Positions 1 through 5,291 of a DNA stretch of 6,887 bases are shown piece after piece; positions within the stretch are counted from its first letter, which is position 1, and each line of letters begins with the position of its first letter. Origin of the DNA: Prevotellaceae bacterium. GTDB lineage: Bacteria; Bacteroidota; Bacteroidia; Bacteroidales; UBA932. The stretch covers positions 1 to 6,887 of the forward strand of contig JAISDR010000242.1 of the NCBI GenBank assembly GCA_031264645.1. The letters run 5' to 3'. Position numbers and translations under genes: made by a program. The notes under the pieces are model-generated. The model saw nothing but the letters and a program-made list of their open reading frames with translations, was not told where the DNA came from and ran no database searches.

Positions 1-131
1 TGATCTGCCAGCTGTTTTTCGACCTCATTTCTTTTCCACTGGCTTGCCAATAGAGTGTTCAAGGCATCATATCCATCTTCTTCAATTTGAAAGATTCTGC
101 CATCCAAGTGCGTTGTTACTAAACGTTTCAT
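1..131 (-). CDS. Partial CDS, probable PspC-domain envelope/stress protein (N-terminus only)
   Basis: Reading the minus strand from the ATG at 131-129 gives 43 complete codons without a stop, and the frame runs off the left edge. The peptide begins MKRLVTTHLDGRIFQIEEDG and continues YDALNTLLASQWKRNEVEKQ. The opening pattern (MK-x-x-x-T, then L-x-G-x-x-F-x-I-x-E-D-x-Y-x-x-L) is what I recall from the cytoplasmic N-terminus of Bacteroidota PspC-domain proteins, where a membrane-embedded PspC segment follows. That segment lies outside the window, so the assignment rests on the N-terminal pattern alone. No Shine-Dalgarno sequence precedes the ATG, which is usual in this phylum. A good -7 element for this gene lies about 40 bases upstream on the minus strand. 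The gene is transcribed divergently from the DUF2851 gene. It could be another small regulatory or membrane protein. Confidence 0.6.
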   Translation of the reverse strand, partial: MKRLVTTHLDGRIFQIEEDGYDALNTLLASQWKRNEVEKQLAD

Positions 132-169
132 AATATTATATATTTTAAATTATACATTAAAATTTTATG

Positions 170-177
170 CAAAGATA
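170..177 (-). promoter_or_regulatory. Bacteroidota-type -7 promoter element for the leftward gene
   Basis: The plus strand reads CAAAGATA, so the minus strand reads TATCTTTG, an exact match to TAnnTTTG. A three-of-four match to the -33 TTTG box (minus-strand TATG at 202-199) lies 21 bases upstream. Transcription would begin near 163, leaving a leader of roughly 30 bases before the ATG at 131. Position and orientation fit a promoter for the PspC-like gene. It has not been tested, and such short motifs occur by chance in A/T-rich DNA. Confidence 0.55.
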
Positions 178-281
178 TACAAAATATTTAATACTATGCA
201 TAACATGGTATTTTTTTAAAAATATTCTGTATTACAAGCACAATCTTCGCCTGAAATTCGGTTTATGTAATAAATAATCCT

Positions 282-289
282 TACCTTTG
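282..289 (+). promoter_or_regulatory. Bacteroidota-type -7 promoter element for the DUF2851-nadE unit
   Basis: TACCTTTG matches TAnnTTTG exactly. A three-of-four -33 box (TTCG at 257-260) sits 21 bases upstream. Transcription would start near 296, giving a leader of about 29 bases that is A-rich and has no Shine-Dalgarno sequence before the ATG at 325. This is the only good promoter candidate for the first plus-strand unit. Confidence 0.65.
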
Positions 290-324
290 CGTCATATTAA
301 TTAAAAAGGTATCATTAAGAAAAA

Positions 325-1605
325 ATGAACGAAGATTTTCTGCAATTTATTTGGAATTTGAGACTGTATGATTCGGCAAATCTCAAAACGAGCGAGGGAG
401 AAAATGTGGATGTAATTTCTGCGGGCGCTCAAAACAGAGATTCGGGACCCGATTTCTACAATGCAAAAATACGGATCGGCGATACCGTCTGGGCTGGAAC
501 TGTGGAAATCCATAAAAAATCATCCGACTGGAATCTGCACGGACATCAGAATGACAGCGCATATAACAATGTCATTCTCCATGTTGTGGAAAAGGACGAC
601 GCCGTGATAAGGCGCAAAAGCGGGGAAATAATTCCATGCCTGGAAATAACTTATCCCGAAAGCTTCAAGAAACGCTATCTCGAGCTCTCGGAATCAAAAC
701 AGCGCATTCCCTGCGCAACCTACATTCCGGAGGTCGAGCCATTCAAAATACACTTTTGGCTGAACAGGATTGCAAGCGAAAGGCTCGAACGCAAAACAGC
801 GGAAATAAGCCTGCTGATGGACAGCACGTACAGCGATCTGGAAGAGGTATTCCACTGCGTGCTGTTCAAATATTTCGGATTTAAAACCAATGCATTGCCC
901 TTCGAAATGCTGGCGCGAAGCCTGCCGGCAAAACTCCTTCGGAAATACAGTCATTCGCTGCCTTCTGTCGAGTCCCTGCTGTTTGGTCAGGCGGGATTTC
1001 TTGATACCGACGTCGAAGACGAATACACCTTCAATTTAAAGTCGGAATATCAATTCTTTAAAACCAAACACAATCTCGCCGGAATGGATAAAAGCCTGTG
1101 GAAATATACAAAGCTCCGACCGGCAAACTTCCCGACGATACGCATCGCCCAGGTGGCTGCCATATTGTGCAAATATCAGAGTTTATGGGAAATAATCAGC
1201 GCTTCGAAAGACATGGAGGACGTCTGCGAAATTCTGGATGTAAGCGCTTCCGAGTATTGGGATTCTCACTATGTTTTCGGTAAAACATCAAGCCGGACGT
1301 CTCCTAAAAAGCTCGGCAAAAACGCCGTCTGCAATTTAATTATCAATATACTGTCTCCAATGATTTTTACATATTCAATATACAGGGGCGACGAAACGCT
1401 GAAGGAACGGGCGGTATCGTTTCTGGAATCGCTGGCTGCCGAATCAAATTCCGTCGTCAGCGAATGGGCGGAATGTGGCGTCGAACCGGAAAACGCCCTC
1501 GAAAGTCAAGCTCTGCTGCATCTGCAGGCGGAATATTGCGCCTGCAGGAAGTGCCTTAAGTGCGCTATCGGTAAAGAAGTTATTCAAAATATAATAAATA
1601 ATTAA
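325..1605 (+). CDS. DUF2851 family protein, function unknown
   Basis: This 426-residue protein is a full-length member of the Bacteroidota family DUF2851; its usual length, as I recall it, is about 420-430. Hallmarks visible in order are: MNEDFLQFIW at the N-terminus; SGPDFYNAKI (40-49); WAGTVEIH (56-63); SDWNLHGHQND (67-77); YNNVILHVV (80-88); GFKTNALPFEMLA (185-197); LLFGQAG (218-224); LRPANFPTIRIAQ (264-276); and a terminal cysteine cluster C405, C407, C410, C413 followed by IG. There is no signal peptide or obvious membrane segment, so it is probably cytoplasmic. The ATG at 325 is chosen because the family N-terminus starts there and it sits about 29 bases after the predicted transcription start. 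It abuts nadE with no intervening base. No function is established to my knowledge. P42-D43 with E61-I-H63 recalls a PD-(D/E)XK-like core, which is inference only. Confidence 0.9.
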   Translation: MNEDFLQFIWNLRLYDSANLKTSEGENVDVISAGAQNRDSGPDFYNAKIRIGDTVWAGTVEIHKKSSDWNLHGHQNDSAYNNVILHVVEKDDAVIRRKSGEIIPCLEITYPESFKKRYLELSESKQRIPCATYIPEVEPFKIHFWLNRIASERLERKTAEISLLMDSTYSDLEEVFHCVLFKYFGFKTNALPFEMLARSLPAKLLRKYSHSLPSVESLLFGQAGFLDTDVEDEYTFNLKSEYQFFKTKHNLAGMDKSLWKYTKLRPANFPTIRIAQVAAILCKYQSLWEIISASKDMEDVCEILDVSASEYWDSHYVFGKTSSRTSPKKLGKNAVCNLIINILSPMIFTYSIYRGDETLKERAVSFLESLAAESNSVVSEWAECGVEPENALESQALLHLQAEYCACRKCLKCAIGKEVIQNIINN

Positions 1606-3594
1606 ATGAATCATGGATTTCTAAAAGTAGCGGCGGCAATTCCCGAAGTGAAAGTCGCCGACTGCGAGTTTAACGCCGGCAGAATCATGGAAATGATACA
1701 GTCGGCAGACGCCGGCGGAGTGGAAATAATTTGCTTTCCGGAGCTTGCAATAACGTCGTATACCTGCGGCGATCTGTTCTTTCAGGAACTTCTGCTGGAA
1801 AGCGCAAAAATCGAACTGATCGAACTTGTCGAAAACACTTCGGGAATGGATATCATCAGTATCGTGGGATTGCCCCTGATGCATAAGGACAGGATATTCA
1901 ATGTCGCCGCCGTGTTCGGAAGAGGCGTAATATACGGATTCGTCCCGAAAACATATCTGCCGAACTATAACGAATACTACGAAAAACGCTGGTTCTCATC
2001 TGCGAAAGATATTGCCGACACAGAGATTTATTTTGATATAAAACCGGTGAAATCAGTCGGCAAGTCCTTTATGCAATACTCCGCGTATGCAAAAAGGTCG
2101 TATCCTTTCACTCCCGACATTATATTCGGCGACGGCGAAATAAAGTTTGCCATAGAGATTTGCGAAGATTTGTGGGTTCCCAGTCCGCCAAGCGCCGACC
2201 ATTGCATGGCTGGAGCGCATGTCGTGTTCAATCTTTCGGCAAGCAACGAACTGACCGGCAAACATCAGTACCGCAAGGCGCTTGCCGGACAGCAGTCCGC
2301 GCGATGCATGGCGGGATACGTTTACTCCGGATCAGGCTGGGGCGAATCGACTACCGACACAGTGTTTTCGGGAAACGCCCTTGTATTCGAAAACGGCGGT
2401 TTGCTGAATGAAGCGGAGAGGTTTTCTTTCAGCGAGCAGACTGTCGTTTCGGATATCGACGTCGACAGGTTGAGGGCTTTGCGCGCCAAAAACACTTCGT
2501 TCGGCAAATATTTCGATGAAAACCATCAATTCGTGCATATAGATTTCCCCGAAAGGGAAACAAAAATCTCCCGTCGCATAAACCCGAAACCTTTTGTTCC
2601 GACGTCCGAATCGGCGGATGAAAGTCTGAACGATATATTTTCGATTCAGGTCGGCGGGCTTGCAAAAAGACTTCTGCACACCGGAATACGGAAACAAATC
2701 ATCGGCATATCCGGCGGACTGGACTCCACTCTGGCTCTTTTGGTATGCGTAAAAACCTGCGACAAGCTGAAAATTCCACGCAGCAATATAATCGGCATTA
2801 CGATGCCGGGTTTCGGAACTTCCAGACGTACCTACAACAATGCAATGGCGCTGATGAAGGAGCTGAGTATCACTGTCCGTGAAATAGACATAAGCAAAGC
2901 CTGCATGCAGCATTTCGAGGATATCGGACACGATCCGGACGTACACGATGTTACCTACGAAAATACTCAGGCAAGAGAGCGTACTCAAATTTTGATGGAT
3001 ATGGCGAACCAGTGTAATGGAATCGTAATCGGGACGGGCGACCTCTCGGAACTCGCTCTCGGATGGGCTACATACAACGGCGATCATATTTCGATGTACG
3101 CCATCAACGTCAGTATCCCGAAAACGCTTGTCAAACACCTTGTTTCCCGGGTTGCGGATACTCTGCCCGAAGAAAATGTGAAGAAAATACTTGACAGTAT
3201 CCTTGACACTCCGATATCTCCGGAATTGCTGCCGGCTGATGAAAACCGTGATATTATTACACAGTCAACGGAAGAGATTGTCGGTCCATACGAACTGCAC
3301 GACTTTTTCCTGTATTATCTGCTGAGGCTGGGATATTCGCCTTCGAAGATATTTTTTATGGCAAAAATCGCTTTCGAGGGCATTTATGACAATAAAACCA
3401 TTCTCAAGTGGATGGAGGTATTCTACAAACGATTCTTTGTTCACCAGTTCAAGCGCTCATGTTTACCCGACGGTCCAAAAGTCGGCTCGGTAAATCTTTC
3501 TCCCCGTGGAGACTGGAGAATGCCCAGCGATGGAAGTTATTCATTATGGATGGAAAACATAAATCAATTGAAAGCCGGGAATCAGTTTCTGTGA
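1606..3594 (+). CDS. nadE: Glutamine-dependent NAD+ synthetase
   Basis: The enzyme converts nicotinic acid adenine dinucleotide, ATP and glutamine to NAD+, the last step of NAD+ biosynthesis in the cytoplasm. The 662-residue protein is the long two-domain form. Residues about 5-290 are a nitrilase-like glutaminase with the expected Glu-Lys-Cys triad: E46 in CFPELAITSY, K115 in VPKTYLPNY and C186 in EICEDLW. From about 345 to the end is the ATP-dependent amide-forming domain, with the pyrophosphate loop SGGLDST (369-375), GTGDLSELALGW (476-487) and the conserved C-terminal stretch from HQFKRS to SPRGDWRMPSD. All catalytic residues are present, so it should be active, with ammonia channelled from the glutaminase. 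Its ATG follows the TAA of the DUF2851 gene directly, with no Shine-Dalgarno sequence, suggesting co-transcription and translational coupling. The start fits the family's N-terminal GFLKVAAAIP motif. No NAD-related operator or riboswitch is visible. Confidence 0.97.
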   Translation: MNHGFLKVAAAIPEVKVADCEFNAGRIMEMIQSADAGGVEIICFPELAITSYTCGDLFFQELLLESAKIELIELVENTSGMDIISIVGLPLMHKDRIFNVAAVFGRGVIYGFVPKTYLPNYNEYYEKRWFSSAKDIADTEIYFDIKPVKSVGKSFMQYSAYAKRSYPFTPDIIFGDGEIKFAIEICEDLWVPSPPSADHCMAGAHVVFNLSASNELTGKHQYRKALAGQQSARCMAGYVYSGSGWGESTTDTVFSGNALVFENGGLLNEAERFSFSEQTVVSDIDVDRLRALRAKNTSFGKYFDENHQFVHIDFPERETKISRRINPKPFVPTSESADESLNDIFSIQVGGLAKRLLHTGIRKQIIGISGGLDSTLALLVCVKTCDKLKIPRSNIIGITMPGFGTSRRTYNNAMALMKELSITVREIDISKACMQHFEDIGHDPDVHDVTYENTQARERTQILMDMANQCNGIVIGTGDLSELALGWATYNGDHISMYAINVSIPKTLVKHLVSRVADTLPEENVKKILDSILDTPISPELLPADENRDIITQSTEEIVGPYELHDFFLYYLLRLGYSPSKIFFMAKIAFEGIYDNKTILKWMEVFYKRFFVHQFKRSCLPDGPKVGSVNLSPRGDWRMPSDGSYSLWMENINQLKAGNQFL

Positions 3595-3622
3595 AATGCA
3601 GTCTCATTAACATACTGACATG

Positions 3623-3656
3623 TTGGCATATTTGAGCGTTGCCGGATTATTTTTTT
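3623..3656 (+). terminator. Weak terminator-like hairpin after nadE
   Basis: TTGGCA (3623-3628) can pair with TGCCGG (3640-3645): four Watson-Crick pairs plus two G-T wobbles, around an 11-base loop. Shortly after comes a run of seven T (3650-3656). A competing small hairpin, AACAT (3609-3613) with ATGTT (3620-3624), overlaps it. The stem is short for an intrinsic terminator. The main support is position: between the nadE stop and the next promoter candidate. Confidence 0.3.
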
Positions 3657-3676
3657 CTCAGTTCTCAAACTTTGAT

Positions 3677-3684
3677 TAAGTTTG
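3677..3684 (+). promoter_or_regulatory. Bacteroidota-type -7 promoter element for the glycyl-tRNA synthetase unit
   Basis: TAAGTTTG is an exact TAnnTTTG match. A three-of-four -33 box (TTTC at 3654-3657) lies 19 bases upstream, at the end of the T-run. Transcription would begin around 3690, about 25 bases before the ATG at 3716. The leader is too short for a T-box or other aminoacyl-tRNA sensor, and none is visible in the 121-base spacer. Confidence 0.6.
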
Positions 3685-3715
3685 CGGCTCGAATTTTTAG
3701 ATATTTTAGAATCTG

Positions 3716-5290
3716 ATGACACAGGAAGAACTTTTTAAAAAATTGATAGCGCACTGTAAGGAATATGGTTACATTTTCCCTTCGAGCGAAATATACGACG
3801 GTCTGGGAGCTGTTTACGACTACGGACAGAACGGAGTTGAGTTGAAAAACAACATCAAGCGATACTGGTGGGAGGCGATGGTAAAGTCGCACGAGAATAT
3901 TGTCGGTATTGATTCTGCAATTTTCATGCACCCGAAAATCTGGGAAGCATCCGGACACGTGGGCGCATTCAGCGACCCTCTTATCGACAACAAAGACTCG
4001 AAAAAACGCTACCGGGCGGACGTCCTGATTGAAGAATATATTGCAAAACTGGAAGAAAAGACAGAAAAGGAAGTCGCAAAGGGAAAGAAGAAATTCGGCG
4101 ATTCTTTCGACGAAACTCAGTTCCGCGCCACGAATCCCAATGTTCTCCGTACCGCCGGCAAAGTCGAAGAAGTGAAGAACAGGATGAAAAACGCTCTCAA
4201 TTCAAGCGATTTGAATCAGTTGAGAGACATTATAATCGACTGCGAAATCGCATGTCCCATATCCGGAACGCGAAACTGGACGGAAGTGCGGCAATTCAAC
4301 CTGATGTTTTCTACGCAAATGGGTTCGGTAAGCAGCGATACAAACCTGATATACCTGCGTCCGGAAACGGCTCAGGGCATATTCGTAAACTTCCTCAACG
4401 TCCAGAAAACCGGAAGAATGAAAGTCCCCTTTGGCATTGCTCAAATCGGGAAAGCGTTCAGGAACGAAATAGTCGCCCGTCAGTTCATATTCCGCATGCG
4501 CGAATTTGAACAGATGGAAATGCAGTTCTTCGTTCGCCCCGGCGAAGAAATCAAATGGTACGAATACTGGAAAAGCGTGCGCATGGAATGGCATCGTTCC
4601 CTGGGCTTTGGAAATGACAGGTACCGTTTCCACGACCACGACAAACTCGCCCATTACGCAAACGCCGCCGCCGACGTCGAGTTTAATTTCCCGTTCGGAT
4701 TCAAGGAAGTGGAGGGAATACATTCGAGAACGGATTTCGATTTGGGAAACCATCAAAAGTTTTCAGGTAAAAAGATACAGTATTTCGACCCCGACGCCAA
4801 CGAAAGCTATGTGCCGTACGTAGTCGAGACGTCGATAGGCGTCGACCGAATGGTCTTGCTGGTTCTCTCGGCTTCGTACGCGGAGGAAACTGTCGTCAAG
4901 GATAATGGCGAGACAGACGAAAGAGTCGTCCTGCGTATTCCCCCGATACTCGCACCGGTGAAATGCGCAGTATTGCCTTTAGTCAAAAAAGACGGGCTTC
5001 CCGAAAAGGCAAAGGAAATCATGAACACATTGAAGTTCGAGTATAACAGCCAGTACGACGAAAAGGACACCATCGGGAAACGCTACCGCCGTCAGGACGC
5101 TATCGGCACGCCGTTCTGCATCACTGTCGACAATCAGACGCTTGCCGACGACACTGTTACGATACGCTATCGGGACACAATGGCTCAGGAGCGGGTTTCT
5201 GTTGCATCCCTGCCGTCCGTTCTGGACAGGCTGGTAAACATGAAATACCATTTACAGGATTTGGAATTAAAAACTAATAAATATCAATAA
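3716..5290 (+). CDS. glyQS: Glycine--tRNA ligase, homodimeric (alpha2) class II type
   Basis: This cytoplasmic enzyme attaches glycine to tRNA-Gly. The 524-residue single chain is the alpha2 type, not the separate alpha and beta subunits of many bacteria. The N-terminus carries FPSSEIYDGLGAVYDYG (21-37), typical of the type. The catalytic core shows RPETAQG (215-221), class II motif 2 in GKAFRNEI (245-252), FEQMEMQFF (264-272) and motif 3 in ETSIGVDRMVL (371-381). Residues about 412-505 form the anticodon-binding domain. A lysine- and glutamate-rich insertion at about 100-165 is probably helical. The region before RQFNLMF reads CPISGTRNWTEV, so the paired-cysteine zinc knuckle of some homologues is absent; I recall this as usual in Bacteroidota. 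The ATG at 3716 fits the family N-terminus and the promoter at 3677-3684. The stop lies one base before the TTG of the downstream protease gene. Confidence 0.97.
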   Translation: MTQEELFKKLIAHCKEYGYIFPSSEIYDGLGAVYDYGQNGVELKNNIKRYWWEAMVKSHENIVGIDSAIFMHPKIWEASGHVGAFSDPLIDNKDSKKRYRADVLIEEYIAKLEEKTEKEVAKGKKKFGDSFDETQFRATNPNVLRTAGKVEEVKNRMKNALNSSDLNQLRDIIIDCEIACPISGTRNWTEVRQFNLMFSTQMGSVSSDTNLIYLRPETAQGIFVNFLNVQKTGRMKVPFGIAQIGKAFRNEIVARQFIFRMREFEQMEMQFFVRPGEEIKWYEYWKSVRMEWHRSLGFGNDRYRFHDHDKLAHYANAAADVEFNFPFGFKEVEGIHSRTDFDLGNHQKFSGKKIQYFDPDANESYVPYVVETSIGVDRMVLLVLSASYAEETVVKDNGETDERVVLRIPPILAPVKCAVLPLVKKDGLPEKAKEIMNTLKFEYNSQYDEKDTIGKRYRRQDAIGTPFCITVDNQTLADDTVTIRYRDTMAQERVSVASLPSVLDRLVNMKYHLQDLELKTNKYQ

Positions 5291-5291
5291 A

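Larger units (their letters stand above)
132..324. other. A/T-rich divergent intergenic region
   Basis: This 193-base stretch separates two divergently transcribed genes and has no coding potential that I can support. It is clearly richer in A and T than the flanking genes. It holds one TAnnTTTG promoter candidate per strand (170-177 minus, 282-289 plus). Between them lies an A/T dyad at 209-224, seven T then five A flanked by TA on both sides. A second near-palindrome, CATTAAAATTTTATG at 155-169, overlaps the predicted start of the leftward transcript. I see no tRNA, riboswitch or strong terminator here. Confidence 0.7.

Noticed and set aside
2332..3138. 268-codon open frame on the minus strand inside nadE
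   Set aside because: It lies wholly antisense to a well-conserved enzyme with all motifs intact. The translation has no recognisable domain, and the open frame follows from the codon bias of the sense gene.
3408..3635. 75-codon plus-strand frame overlapping the 3' end of nadE and the spacer
   Set aside because: It starts inside conserved nadE sequence in another frame. Its product has no recognisable feature and no start signal supports it.
3595..3715. T-box or amino-acid-sensing leader upstream of glycyl-tRNA synthetase
   Set aside because: The space before the ATG is too short once the promoter is placed at 3677-3684. No T-box core sequence or specifier stem is visible, and T-boxes are not typical of this phylum.
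3896..3958. Possible loss of a zinc knuckle in glycyl-tRNA synthetase as an unusual feature
   Set aside because: The CPISGTRNWTEV segment (in fact near residues 180-191, about 4253-4288) lacks the second cysteine pair of some homologues. As I recall it, this is the normal Bacteroidota form and not a defect.
4202..4756. 184-codon minus-strand open frame inside glyQS
   Set aside because: It is antisense to the catalytic core of the synthetase, with no domain and no promoter. It is a shadow of the sense codons.
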